DNA from: CAVQEK01 sp964596645
Lineage (GTDB): Bacteria; Bacteroidota; Bacteroidia; Cytophagales; Cyclobacteriaceae
Direction: 5' to 3'
NCBI GenBank assembly: GCA_964596645.1
Contig: CAZQVB010000006.1
Coordinates: 91,186 to 155,185, forward strand
DNA length: 64,000 bases
Shown: positions 7,883 to 17,408 of the stretch, piece by piece
Position numbering within the stretch: position 1 is the first letter of the stretch
Layout of the letters: the number at the start of each line of letters is the position of its first letter
Program-made: the position numbers and the translations under genes
The notes under the pieces: generated by a model
Database searches by the model: none
What the model was told of the DNA's origin: nothing
Seen by the model: the letters and a program-made list of their open reading frames with translations, nothing else

Positions 7883-10800
7883 CTACGGCTGCAGAGTTGG
7901 CGCTTCGGTGCCATCGCTGGTGCTTTGTTGATGCACTTCGGTCAATATGGCCATGATGTCTTTGCTGTTGAATGGCTTGGCCAGGTGACGGTCAAATCCT
8001 GCCGCCTTTGATTTCTCCCGGGCCTCCTGATGGCTGTAGCCCGATGCAGCTACCAACACCTTGCTGTAGCCTTCGCTGCGCAAGTGAGTGGCAATATCGT
8101 AGCCCGTCATGTCGGGCAGGCCAATGTCGATAAAGGCAATATCCGGGCTTTCCTGCCTGATCATCGCTATGCCTTCGCGCCCATTGGATGCAGTGGTCAC
8201 TTGGCATTTTTTGTTTTTCAGTAAGGTGGAAAAGGTGAGGAGTATATCCTGATTATCGTCAATCAACGCCACCTTCAGGCCGGCGGCGATGATACCCGAT
8301 TTGTCGGACGCGCTGTTGACAGGCTGTTCGTCGCCCACGGCCAGCGGAAAGCCTAGCTCGAAAGTGGAACCTTTTCCCTGGCCATCGCTATGTACCTGTA
8401 TGCTGCCCCCGTGAAGTTCGGTGAGCTTTCTTACCAAAGACAAGCCGATGCCAAGGCCCGAGGCGGCACTGCCAAGAGGGGTGACCTGATAGAAGGGTTC
8501 GAATATGCGGGATATCACTTCCGGCCTTATGCCCAAGCCGTTGTCTTGCACGCGCACTACTACCTGAGAGGCCTTCTTATAAGCATTTACTTTTATCACA
8601 CCGTTGGCTGGGGTATACTTCACCGCATTGCTCAGCACGTTGGAAAGTATTTGCTCCAGCCGTGTAGGGTCTGCCATCACAGGCAGCGAATCCTCTATGC
8701 TCACTTCCAATAGTTGCTTTTTAGATTCGGCTTGTTTGTTGGTGGCGAGCAATACATTATTTAAGGTATCGGCCGCATTAACCCACACCGGGGTTATTTC
8801 AATAATGTTTCTCGACACCCTCGACAGGTCGAGCAGATCGTCGAGCAGTTTGGCCATAGTCTGTATGCTCCTTCTCATAATGCCCGACACTTCCTGACTG
8901 TCGCCTATGCCTGCCTCGAGTATTTCGGCTCCGCCTTTCAGTACGGCCAGCGGATTGCGCAGCTCGTGGCCCAGAATGGCAAGAAACTCGTTCTTCCTTT
9001 GGTCGGTATCTTCCAGCTTTGCTATGGCTTCTTTCAGGGAGGCTTCCAGTTCGCGATGGTCGGTGATGTCTGTGTTGGTGCCAAACCACCGGATCACGTT
9101 GCCCTCCTGGTCGTGTATGGGCATGGCCCGGGAAAGAAACCATCGATACTGCCCATCAGCACCCCTAAGGGGAAAGGTATCTTCCCACTCCTGTTGTAGC
9201 GCTATGTGCTTCTTGAACTTATCGGTCACACGCTCTACATGGTCGGGGTGGTGCACCTTCTGCCAACCCCAGCCCTGCATCGTTTCGAATGTGGTACCGG
9301 TGTAGTCATACCAGCGTTGGTTGTACCAGGTGAGCGCACCGGTTTCATCGGTCATCCAGGATAGCTGCGGGATGGCATTGGCCAGTGTTCGGAACTTTGC
9401 CTCACTGGCGTACAGCGCGCCCTGATGCTGTTTTGTCTTCAGTGCGGTGGATAGCATATTGGCCACTGATACAAGAAAATTGGCATCTTCTACGGTATAT
9501 TCCATGGGCCGCTTGGTATGAACGCCGAGCACACCGTATGGCGGATCGCTGTGGTTGATGACGCAGCTTATGCCACTGACTATGTCGTGCTCGAGCAGGA
9601 GATCTGGCCCGGTAAACCGCTGCTCTTCGCTCATCGACTTCACAATGACAGGATCTTTGGAAATGAGCGTATACCCTGCCTGTGAGCCGGCATCATCGGG
9701 CACGGTGGCTTTGCCTACCAGCCCATCTTGCCAGCCGACTCCGGCTACCATGAGCAGGTTGTGCTGCTCGGGCTGGTATTTCAGCACTTTACAGCAGTCG
9801 GCTTGCAGTACCTGTGCCACCTGCCGCACGGCCTGACGCATCAGCTCTTCGGGATCGGTGCCGGAGAGGGCCATCATTCCCAGCTTTGCCACCACCGATT
9901 GCTGGCGTTCGCGGTTTATTGCTCGCTGGGAGAGCTTTTTGAGTTCGGTGATGTCGTGAAACACGATCACTACGCCTTCTATTCTTCTGTCTTCTGTGCG
10001 ATAGGGGGTAAGTTGTCGTATATACCAGCGGCCATCGGAGCCTTGTTTTTCCTTATGACATGGCTGAAAATTTTGCAGCACCAACCGACATTCTTCCGAC
10101 AGGTCTGCATCTATCAGATCGCGACCCAGGGAGAATATTGTCCTGCCGATGTCTTTAGGGCCCATCTTCAGCAGCTGCTCTGCGGCTTGTGTATAGCGCT
10201 GTACCTCCAGATTGGGGTTCAAAAATATGGTGGCGATGTCGGTGCTGGAAAAGAAATTTTCTACATCATTGTTGGCGCTTTGCAATTGCAGTATTTTTTC
10301 TTTCAACTGTGCATTCACCGTGCTCAATTCTTCATTGAGCGATCGTAACTCTTCCGAGCTGGCTTCCAGTTCTTCATTGGCCGATTGCAACTCTTCATTG
10401 GTAGAGAGGGCCTCTTCGTGTGCTGACTTGAGTTCTTCCGTGCTGGTCTCCAATTCTTCCAGTGTGTTTTGAAGCTCCTCTTTGGTTTCAGCCAATTCCA
10501 GCTCCAGGTTCTGGTTCAAATTTCTTTCTTCATCGTCAGACAGGCCATCTGCAGTATGGTATGCATTTTCATCGTCCGGATAAAACACAATGGCAATGGC
10601 CTGGTCGCGCAGTTGATCATCCTGTAGCGGTATCAGCTCCACGCGTACAGATTTCACCAGAGAATTATCTTCGCCGTCAACGGGCAGTTCGCAGTGAAAG
10701 CTCAATTTTTCCCGGCTGTTTTTCACCTTGAACAGTCCGCTGCGCAACCTCGTACGCATGGCGGGATGCACGATTTGTGTCACTTCATTGCGTGGCTCGC

Positions 10801-12445
10801 CAGCCGGCACTTCTATAAAGGGCTTCAGCTTGCCATGGTTGTAGAGCACCTGGCGGTCAGCGTCTACCACAATCACCGGTGGTGTCACTGCATGGAGTAT
10901 GGCCTGCCGCATTCTTTCTGAGCGCGAGGTTGTATCGCGTTGTTTGGGCGTAACCGTAGGCAGTGTTAAAAAATTTTTCCGCAGGGCTTGCTGATTGATG
11001 GGCTGCGTGTGGTGCGGGAACTCTCCCCTCGACTGCAGCCCGGGTATTTTTTTATATAAGCGATAGGGCTTGTTTATCGTCCTGAACAGGTGTGACTTTC
11101 GGCCCAGAGACTCTGAGCTGCCCAAAAAGAGAAAGCCATGCGATTCCAGCGAAAAGTAGAAGGAAGAAAGCACCTGCTCCTGAATGTCTTTCTTTAAATA
11201 GATCAGCAGATTTCGGCAGCTGATCAGGTGAATACGAGAAAAGGGAGGATGAATGGAGACATTTTGAATGGCAAAAGAGATCAGGTCGCGTACATGATTG
11301 TTGATTTTGTAGTGATGATCATGTGCTGTGAAATACTTGCTGAGGTATGCTGACGGTACCCCTGCTACCATGCTGGTGGCGTAGGTGCCCCTTCGTGCTA
11401 TGCCGATGGCATCTTCATCAATGTCGGTGGCAAATATTTTCAAAGGGTTTTTGATGCCGGCGCGGGAGAGCGCCTCCAGCGTCACTATGGCCAGGGAGTA
11501 GGCTTCTTCGCCGCTGGCACAGCCGGGTACCCAAAGGCGTATTTCTTCCCGTTCCTTTAGATTGCTCAATATCTCGGGTATTACTGTGGTCTCCAGCACT
11601 TTAAATGCTTCCGGGTCGCGGAAAAAGTCGGTGACATTGATGAGCAAGTCGTTTTTCAGTTGCTGGCGTTCCTGATCATCTCTTCTCAATAATGAAAGAT
11701 AATCTTGATAACCAGCAATGCTGAGCAGGCTCATTCGGCGCATGATGCGCCGCTGTACCGTGGAAGACTTGTAATGACTCAAATCGAAATTGCCAAAAGT
11801 TTTTAGTATCGCCGTGGCTTCTTCTATTCGGCCAGATTGATTGACTGCCGGCTTAAGCTGACTATGCGGATGCCTCACATACGACTTGAGCAGGCTTGGT
11901 ATGTCAGCCAGTTCCACGATGATGTCAAATGCTTTTGCATCGATCACGGACAGAGGCATGTCCGGATGTTCTGCGCGATGTGGGTTTTGCACCAAAGCGA
12001 TACCTCCGCCAGCTTTTATTTCGCGCAGCCCGGCGGTGCCGTCACTGCCAAGTCCGGACAATACAATGCCAACAGCCCGGGGTCCGCAGTGCACTGCCAG
12101 AGAACGGAATAACTGATCGATGGCCGAGCGAAGACCATGAATGTTCTTTTGTTTGGTCAGCCGAAGGGTTGTTTCATTTACTTCCAGTTGAGTATCAGGC
12201 GGAATGACGTAAATGTGGTTGGCATTGATCAACTGTCCATCGCTGGCTTCTTCGACGGGAATAGCGGAATTTTTAGCCAGTATTTCGGTGAGCAGACTTT
12301 TCTGTGAGGGGTCGAGATGCTGAACGATTATATACGCCATGCCGCTATTGGCGGGTATGTCTTTCACCAACGACTGTAAAGGCGATAAACCGCCGGCCGA
12401 CGCACCTATGCCTATCACCAGAGTTGGTTTATTTTTTTTGGCCAT
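7883..12445 (-). CDS. CheB/CheR-PAS-GAF-PAS histidine kinase with receiver domain
   Basis: A 1520-residue hybrid sensor. Domains in order: CheB methylesterase (about 1-185, with catalytic-type GASAGG, QHLDP and GSDGT); CheR methyltransferase (about 200-470, SAM motif WVPGCASGEEAYS); a PAS-like segment (about 505-628); a long coiled coil rich in EEL repeats (about 640-718); PAS (718-838); GAF (858-1002); PAS (1015-1135); HisKA with phospho-acceptor His in GHELRNPL (about 1159); HATPase; and a receiver domain (about 1395-1515) with the phospho-Asp in FIDIGLPD. I use ATG 12445 (MAKKNKP) because the frame upstream to 12676 encodes no family sequence. There is no membrane segment, so the protein is cytosolic. 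No separate chemotaxis genes are near. It may be triggered by light, redox or a small ligand through PAS/GAF. Confidence 0.9.
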   Translation of the reverse strand: MAKKNKPTLVIGIGASAGGLSPLQSLVKDIPANSGMAYIIVQHLDPSQKSLLTEILAKNSAIPVEEASDGQLINANHIYVIPPDTQLEVNETTLRLTKQKNIHGLRSAIDQLFRSLAVHCGPRAVGIVLSGLGSDGTAGLREIKAGGGIALVQNPHRAEHPDMPLSVIDAKAFDIIVELADIPSLLKSYVRHPHSQLKPAVNQSGRIEEATAILKTFGNFDLSHYKSSTVQRRIMRRMSLLSIAGYQDYLSLLRRDDQERQQLKNDLLINVTDFFRDPEAFKVLETTVIPEILSNLKEREEIRLWVPGCASGEEAYSLAIVTLEALSRAGIKNPLKIFATDIDEDAIGIARRGTYATSMVAGVPSAYLSKYFTAHDHHYKINNHVRDLISFAIQNVSIHPPFSRIHLISCRNLLIYLKKDIQEQVLSSFYFSLESHGFLFLGSSESLGRKSHLFRTINKPYRLYKKIPGLQSRGEFPHHTQPINQQALRKNFLTLPTVTPKQRDTTSRSERMRQAILHAVTPPVIVVDADRQVLYNHGKLKPFIEVPAGEPRNEVTQIVHPAMRTRLRSGLFKVKNSREKLSFHCELPVDGEDNSLVKSVRVELIPLQDDQLRDQAIAIVFYPDDENAYHTADGLSDDEERNLNQNLELELAETKEELQNTLEELETSTEELKSAHEEALSTNEELQSANEELEASSEELRSLNEELSTVNAQLKEKILQLQSANNDVENFFSSTDIATIFLNPNLEVQRYTQAAEQLLKMGPKDIGRTIFSLGRDLIDADLSEECRLVLQNFQPCHKEKQGSDGRWYIRQLTPYRTEDRRIEGVVIVFHDITELKKLSQRAINRERQQSVVAKLGMMALSGTDPEELMRQAVRQVAQVLQADCCKVLKYQPEQHNLLMVAGVGWQDGLVGKATVPDDAGSQAGYTLISKDPVIVKSMSEEQRFTGPDLLLEHDIVSGISCVINHSDPPYGVLGVHTKRPMEYTVEDANFLVSVANMLSTALKTKQHQGALYASEAKFRTLANAIPQLSWMTDETGALTWYNQRWYDYTGTTFETMQGWGWQKVHHPDHVERVTDKFKKHIALQQEWEDTFPLRGADGQYRWFLSRAMPIHDQEGNVIRWFGTNTDITDHRELEASLKEAIAKLEDTDQRKNEFLAILGHELRNPLAVLKGGAEILEAGIGDSQEVSGIMRRSIQTMAKLLDDLLDLSRVSRNIIEITPVWVNAADTLNNVLLATNKQAESKKQLLEVSIEDSLPVMADPTRLEQILSNVLSNAVKYTPANGVIKVNAYKKASQVVVRVQDNGLGIRPEVISRIFEPFYQVTPLGSAASGLGIGLSLVRKLTELHGGSIQVHSDGQGKGSTFELGFPLAVGDEQPVNSASDKSGIIAAGLKVALIDDNQDILLTFSTLLKNKKCQVTTASNGREGIAMIRQESPDIAFIDIGLPDMTGYDIATHLRSEGYSKVLVAASGYSHQEAREKSKAAGFDRHLAKPFNSKDIMAILTEVHQQSTSDGTEAPTLQP

Positions 12446-12729
12446 ATACCTGTGAAGAATGTTTATACAACTTAAAAAAACTAGAGTATTCTGATCGCGA
12501 AAATTAATACGGAAAAAGTGTCTTTTACAACAATGCGGTCTGTTCCTGAATTTTTCGTGCAGGCAACGCATTGTGATACACAAATGATTTAAGAAAATTA
12601 AATTTTTGCCCGGCCACCGAGCGAAACAGGCATCTGCATGTAAAATGAAGGATAGACTTGGTTTTTTGAGCCTCATTTGGCGTGTTTTGCAGCGGCAAAA
12701 GTGGCCGAGATAAAAAACAAGTAAACTAT

Positions 12730-13332
12730 ATGGAGATAGCGCAAAATAAAAAGGTGATAGAGGTACACCCGGAAACCCGTGGGCTCATTTTTGATCTGGA
12801 TGGTACCCTTATCGATTCTATGCCGGTGCATTATCAGGCATGGCGCGCTGTGCTGGCCGGCGGTGGTCTGGACTTCAGCGAGACCGAATTTTATTCTTTG
12901 GCAGGCATACCGTCCGATCGCATCATTGAGATACTCAACCAGCGGCACGGCACCCGGTTTCAGCCAGAGGCCGACAGCGCCAAAAAAGAAGACCTATATA
13001 TGCAAATGATAGCTGACATGCGGCCGGTGCAACCGGTGATGGACGTAGTGCTGGCCTACCACGGCAAGCTGCCCATGACCATCGGCACAGGCGGCCCCAG
13101 AGCGCACTCCCTGAAAATTGTACAGTCCATGAAGCTGGATCGGTACTTTGAAGTGCTGGTATCGAAAAATGATGTGAAAGAAGGCAAACCCAACCCTGAA
13201 ACATTTTTAAAATGCGCCGAATCGATGCGGGTGGAGCCGCGTTTCTGCCAGGTGTTTGAAGATGGCGACCCCGGCATACAAGCCGCCAAGGCCGCCGGTA
13301 TGCGGGTGACGGACATTAGGGAATATGTATAA
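12730..13332 (+). CDS. HAD-family phosphatase (beta-phosphoglucomutase-like)
   Basis: The 200-residue haloacid dehalogenase-type hydrolase has motif I FDLDGTLIDSMP near residue 20 with the nucleophile and acid Asp pair, a helical cap domain, motif II as TIGTGG, the motif III lysine in KEGKPNPE, and motif IV FEDGDPGIQAAKAAG. It resembles YqaB / beta-phosphoglucomutase-type enzymes acting on sugar phosphates. ATG 12730 was chosen over an upstream in-frame ATG (12682) because the extension is not conserved-looking. It is divergent from the hybrid kinase and stands alone. The exact substrate is unknown. Confidence 0.87.
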   Translation: MEIAQNKKVIEVHPETRGLIFDLDGTLIDSMPVHYQAWRAVLAGGGLDFSETEFYSLAGIPSDRIIEILNQRHGTRFQPEADSAKKEDLYMQMIADMRPVQPVMDVVLAYHGKLPMTIGTGGPRAHSLKIVQSMKLDRYFEVLVSKNDVKEGKPNPETFLKCAESMRVEPRFCQVFEDGDPGIQAAKAAGMRVTDIREYV

Positions 13333-13436
13333 CGGCTGCAAGATGTAATTGGCCGGTGGTGAGCCGAAGGTGGAAAAGAGCTCCAACTCATATAAAGCAG
13401 CGATTTAGATTTTTTTTCACTGCATTTGCGCTTCAG

Positions 13437-13466
13437 TTGCATATGAGGCAAATTCCTTTACCTTTG
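13437..13466 (+). promoter_or_regulatory. Bacteroidota-type promoter of the cold-shock gene
   Basis: TTG at 13437-13439, a 19-bp spacer, and TACCTTTG at 13459-13466. This is an exact match to the Bacteroidota pattern TTG-N17-21-TAnnTTTG, 32 bp before the start codon of the cold-shock gene. Confidence 0.75.
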
Positions 13467-13497
13467 TAAACATTGTCAACAAAATATTCAATAAAAA

Positions 13498-13689
13498 ATG
13501 TATCAAGGAATCGTAAAATTCTTCAATGAGTCAAAAGGATATGGATTCATTAAAGACGCTGAAACAGAAAAAGAGTATTTCGTCCATGTGTCGGGGCTGA
13601 TAGATCAAGTACGTGAGAATGACGAAGTAACATTCGAATTGCAAGAAGGCAAAAAAGGCCTGAACGCCGTAAATGTGAAGCTGGCGTAA
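13498..13689 (+). CDS. Cold-shock protein, CspA family
   Basis: The 63-residue single cold-shock domain has both nucleic-acid-binding motifs: RNP1 as KGYGFIKD (residues about 13-20) and RNP2 as YFVHVSGL (about 27-34). It binds single-stranded RNA or DNA and acts as an RNA chaperone in the cytoplasm. The gene is monocistronic, with its own promoter and a rho-independent terminator about 30 bp after the stop. The length matches the minimal Csp type common in Bacteroidota. Confidence 0.95.
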   Translation: MYQGIVKFFNESKGYGFIKDAETEKEYFVHVSGLIDQVRENDEVTFELQEGKKGLNAVNVKLA

Positions 13690-13718
13690 TTATTCACTGC
13701 TAGTTTAGAAAAGCTTAA

Positions 13719-13742
13719 GACCGGGACTTCCCGGTTTTTTTT
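13719..13742 (+). terminator. Terminator of the cold-shock gene
   Basis: Hairpin CCGGG-ACTT-CCCGG (13721-13734) followed directly by a run of eight or more T. It is about 30 bp downstream of the cold-shock stop codon. Confidence 0.85.
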
Positions 13743-13751
13743 TGCCCATTT

Positions 13752-13784
13752 TGGTAGAATGGTAGACTAGTAGATTGGTAGACT
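13752..13784. repeat. 8-nt-period repeat array, copy 1
   Basis: Four consecutive 8-nt units close to GGTAGAYT (ggtagaat, ggtagact, agtagatt, ggtagact). The segment 13761-13784 is complementary, with one mismatch, to 13924-13947 of array 3. It lies in the 384-bp gap between the cold-shock terminator and pckG, where no gene is visible. Confidence 0.75.
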
Positions 13785-13860
13785 CGAGGGATGGTGGTGG
13801 TACAGGGCATACGGGGGACTTGGGTTTGATTTCCTCGCCACTTTTAATTTTCCCACCTTT

Positions 13861-13896
13861 CACCAGTCTACTAATCTACCAGTCTACAACTCTACA
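13861..13896. repeat. 8-nt-period repeat array, copy 2 (inverted)
   Basis: The same 8-nt unit as array 1 in the opposite orientation (units of the type AGTCTACY). The segment 13865-13887 is complementary to array 1 with two mismatches in 23. Arrays 2 and 3 are direct repeats of each other. Confidence 0.7.
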
Positions 13897-13918
13897 AACT
13901 TAAGTTTTCAGCATCACT

Positions 13919-13953
13919 TCACCAGTCTACCAATCTACGAGTCTACCAGTCTC
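13919..13953. repeat. 8-nt-period repeat array, copy 3 (inverted)
   Basis: Third array of the AGTCTACC-type unit, in the same orientation as array 2. With array 1 it can form a 24-bp stem with one mismatch, enclosing about 140 nt that include array 2. Confidence 0.75.
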
Positions 13954-14126
13954 ATATACACGATAGTTTTACTATTGTGTTAAATCATGTAGCAAGCTGA
14001 TATATGTCATTGAATTGGGTGGCACCGTGCGCCTAAATTGCGAGCATGATAAGGTTGGGGTATGCAAGATGCCGAACCTGATTATTTGAATTTTATTATT
14101 GTCAGTAACTCTATAAATTTCTTACC

Positions 14127-15968
14127 ATGAAAGACTACTCAAACGAAGTGAAGCATAAGGAATTGCTTCAATGGGTAAAGGAAACAGCCGAACTGTGTCA
14201 GCCAGACAGCATTTACTGGTGCGACGGATCAAAAGAAGAATATGACGAGCTCGCCGGTAAGCTGGTGGAAAAGGGCACGTTCAAAAAATTGAACGAGGAA
14301 AAATGGCCAAACAGCTATGCCTGTAATTCAGACCCCAGCGATGTGGCCCGGGTAGAAGACCGCACATACATTTGCAGCCGCCGCAAAGAAGACGCCGGCC
14401 CCACCAACAACTGGGCCGATCCGAAGGAAATGAAGGATACGCTCAAAGAACTTTTTAAAGGCTGCATGAAAGGACGCACCATGTACGTGATCCCTTTCAG
14501 CATGGGGCCTGTAGGTTCAGAAATAGCGCACAATGGCGTAGAAATATCCGACTCTGAATATGTGGTGGTCAACATGCACATTATGACCCGCGTGGGCAGG
14601 AGTGTAATCGATGTGATCGGTGAAGACGGCGAATATGTGAAATGTCTGCATACCGTAGGCGCACCGCTTGAAGAAGGTCAGGAAGATGCCAAATGGCCCT
14701 GCAACCCCACCACCAAATACATTGTACACTACCCCGAAGAGCGATCAATTGTATCGTACGGCTCAGGATATGGTGGAAACGCACTGCTCGGCAAAAAGTG
14801 CTTTGCCCTGCGCATAGCCTCATCTATGGCCCGCGAAGAAGGCTGGCTCGCCGAGCACATGCTCATACTGGGTGTGGAAGATCCTGACGGCGACAAATCA
14901 TACGTAGCGGCAGCATTCCCAAGCGCCTGCGGCAAAACAAACTTTGCTATGCTGGTGCCACCGGAAGAAATGGAAGGTTGGAAAGTGACGACAGTAGGTG
15001 ACGACATCGCCTGGATAAAGCCCGGCAAAGACGGTCGCCTGTACGCCATCAACCCAGAGTATGGCTACTTCGGTGTGGCCCCGGGTACCAACGACAAGAC
15101 CAACCCAAATGCCATGGAGTCTATTCGTAAGAATGCCATCTTTACCAACGTGGGCACAACCCCCGACGGTGATGTGTGGTGGGAAGGAATGACCAAAACG
15201 CCACCGGCAGATCTTACCGACTGGCACGGCAACAAGTGGGACCCAAAAAGCGGCAAACCTGTAGCGCACCCCAATGCCCGATTTACAGCACCCGCCTATC
15301 AATGTCCTGTGATCGACTCTGACTGGGAGAATCCTGATGGTGTACCGATCGATGCCTTTATATTTGGTGGCCGTCGTAGCACTACCGTGCCATTGGTATA
15401 TCAGGCATTCAACTGGAACTATGGCGTATACCTGGCTTCTACCATGGGTTCTGAAATGACCGCCGCTGCATTTGGCAACATTGGCCAGGTGCGACGCGAC
15501 CCATTCGCCATGCTGCCTTTCTGCGGATATCACGTGGCCGACTACTTCAATCACTGGCTGAAGTTTGGCCGTCAGCTGCCAAATCCTCCACGTATATTCG
15601 GAGTGAACTGGTTCCGTAAAGACAAAGACGGCAACTTCTTATGGCCTGGCTTTGGCGACAACATGCGCGTGCTGAAGTGGATCGTACAACGGGTGAAAGG
15701 TAAAACATCGGCCATCGAAAGCCCCATCGGCTGGATGCCCAAGTACGAAGACATGGACTGGCGCGGACTCGACTTCTCAAGAGAAGAGTTTGAGAACATC
15801 ATGGAAATAGACCGCGAAGCTTGGAAAACTGAGATATTGGCACACGAGGAGTTGTTCGAAAGAATGTACGACAAGCTGCCGAAGGAGTACCACGCCATGC
15901 GCGAGCTGCTACTTTCTCAACTGTGGCGTTCGCCCGAGCACTGGGGCCTTGCTCCGGAGCGCGCGTAG
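14127..15968 (+). CDS. pckG: Phosphoenolpyruvate carboxykinase (GTP)
   Basis: The 613-residue enzyme converts oxaloacetate and GTP to phosphoenolpyruvate, CO2 and GDP, the entry step of gluconeogenesis. The P-loop with the reactive cysteine, FPSACGKTNFAM, lies at about residues 262-273. The substrate-site sequences MGPVGSE and FGGRRSTTVPLV are present, and the length is normal for the GTP-dependent class. ATP-dependent PckA has a different architecture. The gene stands alone between the repeat cluster and a strong terminator. The 5' leader is long and carries the 8-nt repeats at its far end, so post-transcriptional effects are possible but unproven. Confidence 0.96.
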   Translation: MKDYSNEVKHKELLQWVKETAELCQPDSIYWCDGSKEEYDELAGKLVEKGTFKKLNEEKWPNSYACNSDPSDVARVEDRTYICSRRKEDAGPTNNWADPKEMKDTLKELFKGCMKGRTMYVIPFSMGPVGSEIAHNGVEISDSEYVVVNMHIMTRVGRSVIDVIGEDGEYVKCLHTVGAPLEEGQEDAKWPCNPTTKYIVHYPEERSIVSYGSGYGGNALLGKKCFALRIASSMAREEGWLAEHMLILGVEDPDGDKSYVAAAFPSACGKTNFAMLVPPEEMEGWKVTTVGDDIAWIKPGKDGRLYAINPEYGYFGVAPGTNDKTNPNAMESIRKNAIFTNVGTTPDGDVWWEGMTKTPPADLTDWHGNKWDPKSGKPVAHPNARFTAPAYQCPVIDSDWENPDGVPIDAFIFGGRRSTTVPLVYQAFNWNYGVYLASTMGSEMTAAAFGNIGQVRRDPFAMLPFCGYHVADYFNHWLKFGRQLPNPPRIFGVNWFRKDKDGNFLWPGFGDNMRVLKWIVQRVKGKTSAIESPIGWMPKYEDMDWRGLDFSREEFENIMEIDREAWKTEILAHEELFERMYDKLPKEYHAMRELLLSQLWRSPEHWGLAPERA

Positions 15969-15992
15969 CGACAGTAAGTATATCAATATAAC

Positions 15993-16026
15993 AAACAAGG
16001 CAGGGGGCAACTTCTGCCTTGTTTTG
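15993..16026 (+). terminator. Terminator of pckG
   Basis: Perfect 9-bp stem (acaaggcag / ctgccttgt, 15995-16003 with 16014-16022) extended by two A-T pairs, with a 10-nt loop and a T-rich tail. It is about 25 bp after the pckG stop. Confidence 0.8.
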
Positions 16027-16100
16027 TTATATATCCCTCTATAGCTTCAGCCGTATATTTGGACCTGTTTCTCGCAGGAGAAAATATTTCTACTTTGGCA

Positions 16101-16709
16101 ATGACCGGATACTCTACCTTTATCTCTTACAAAACCTTCAAGCGCATCAGCGACGCAATGGCTGCCCTTATATTGCTGATGATGCTGTGGCCGTTGATGG
16201 TTGCCGTTGGTATGATCAATGTATTTGCGGGCTTGAGGCCTGTATTGTTTTTGCAGATGCGTATAGGCCAGGGGCAAAAGAAATTTACCATGTACAAGTT
16301 CAGGTCGCTGCCCTGCCCGGCCAATCGGGCCGACTTTTCACTGGCTGCCGTGCCACCCAATACATGGTCGTCATTTCTAAGAAAAACACACCTTGACGAG
16401 CTTCCTCAGTTGATCAATATCTTAAGCGGCCATATGTCTTTCGTTGGTCCCCGGCCACTGCCTGTGGAGTACGCAGGATTTTTCACGAGAGAAGAGCTTC
16501 AAAGACATGCGGTACGACCGGGCGTGGTGGGTTTGGCGCAGCTTTGTGCACACACCACCTGGTCAGAGCGGTTTCAGTACGACCTGCTGTATGTGCGCAA
16601 TGTGTCTTTCTCAGAAGATTGCCGCCTGCTGGCATTGTTTGTAAAAAAAATCTTGACCAATGGCAGTACACTACAGCCGCTACCCGACCTGCGTATAGCA
16701 AGGCAATAG
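16101..16709 (+). CDS. PglC-like monotopic phosphoglycosyl transferase
   Basis: The 202-residue bacterial sugar transferase has one re-entrant membrane helix near the N-terminus (residues about 15-40), the motif MYKFRS, the catalytic Asp-Glu pair in HLDELPQLINIL, and the strongly conserved GHMSFVGPRPLPVEY followed by RPGVVGLAQL. The layout and length match PglC, which moves a phospho-sugar (N,N'-diacetylbacillosamine phosphate in Campylobacter) from UDP to undecaprenyl phosphate at the inner membrane. ATG 16101 gives the normal short N-terminus. The next three genes match PglD, PglE and PglF, which supports the assignment. The real sugar could be a related di- or tri-deoxy amino sugar. Confidence 0.85.
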   Translation: MTGYSTFISYKTFKRISDAMAALILLMMLWPLMVAVGMINVFAGLRPVLFLQMRIGQGQKKFTMYKFRSLPCPANRADFSLAAVPPNTWSSFLRKTHLDELPQLINILSGHMSFVGPRPLPVEYAGFFTREELQRHAVRPGVVGLAQLCAHTTWSERFQYDLLYVRNVSFSEDCRLLALFVKKILTNGSTLQPLPDLRIARQ

Positions 16710-16807
16710 CCGCTGTAGCTGAGTCTGAGCCCGATTATTATCCCTTTACCATTGTATTTAAAACACCTATTGACGCCAGTTCACTATCTTTGGCACCGCT
16801 GCTCATC

Positions 16808-17404
16808 ATGGATAATTCAAGGCTTATATATGGTGCTGGAGGTCATGCGCGCGTAGTGATCGACTGCCTCAGGCGCAACCGACATGCTGTAGGGGGCATT
16901 TTCGACGACGACCCGGCAAAGACCGATTTTATGGGCATCACAATACAACGCTACTCCCCAACTCTCTTCAGCGACCGGCCGATCATTATAGCCATAGGCG
17001 ACAACAGGAAAAGACAGCAGGTGGCCGAACGCGTGCAGCATGATTTCGCTTATTTGCAATCAGCAGAAGCGCTGATGTCGGCAGAAGCCCAGGCTTTGCC
17101 AGGCACCATGGTTTTGCCCGGTGCCCACGTGAATGCTCAGGTATGCATTGGGCGACATTGCATTATCAATACATGCGCCATTGTAGAGCACGATTGTATC
17201 ATTCGCGACTTCGCGCATATAGCCACCGCTGCGGTGCTTTGCGGGGGGGTAGAGGTGGGAGAGGGTGCACTCATTGGTGCCAACGCTACGGTGCTTCCGG
17301 GCATACGCATTGGCCACTGGGCCACTGTAGGTGCAGGGGCCGTGGTGACTAAAAATGTGCAGGATGGCGCCACAGTGGCCGGCAACCCTGCACGAATGAT
17401 GTGA
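16808..17404 (+). CDS. PglD-like sugar-nucleotide N-acetyltransferase
   Basis: The 198-residue NeuD/PglD-family acyltransferase has an N-terminal Rossmann-like nucleotide-sugar-binding part that opens with LIYGAGGHARVVID. A left-handed beta-helix of hexapeptide repeats follows from about residue 95, with the catalytic-type His in the segment VEHDCIIRDFAHIA, and the C-terminus is AGNPARMM. In the bacillosamine pathway PglD acetylates the 4-amino group of the UDP-sugar with acetyl-CoA. ATG 16808 was chosen because the frame upstream (to 16544) overlaps the transferase gene and is not family-like. The stop is 4 bp before the aminotransferase start, so the genes are co-translated. Confidence 0.87.
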   Translation: MDNSRLIYGAGGHARVVIDCLRRNRHAVGGIFDDDPAKTDFMGITIQRYSPTLFSDRPIIIAIGDNRKRQQVAERVQHDFAYLQSAEALMSAEAQALPGTMVLPGAHVNAQVCIGRHCIINTCAIVEHDCIIRDFAHIATAAVLCGGVEVGEGALIGANATVLPGIRIGHWATVGAGAVVTKNVQDGATVAGNPARMM

Positions 17405-17408
17405 AAAC

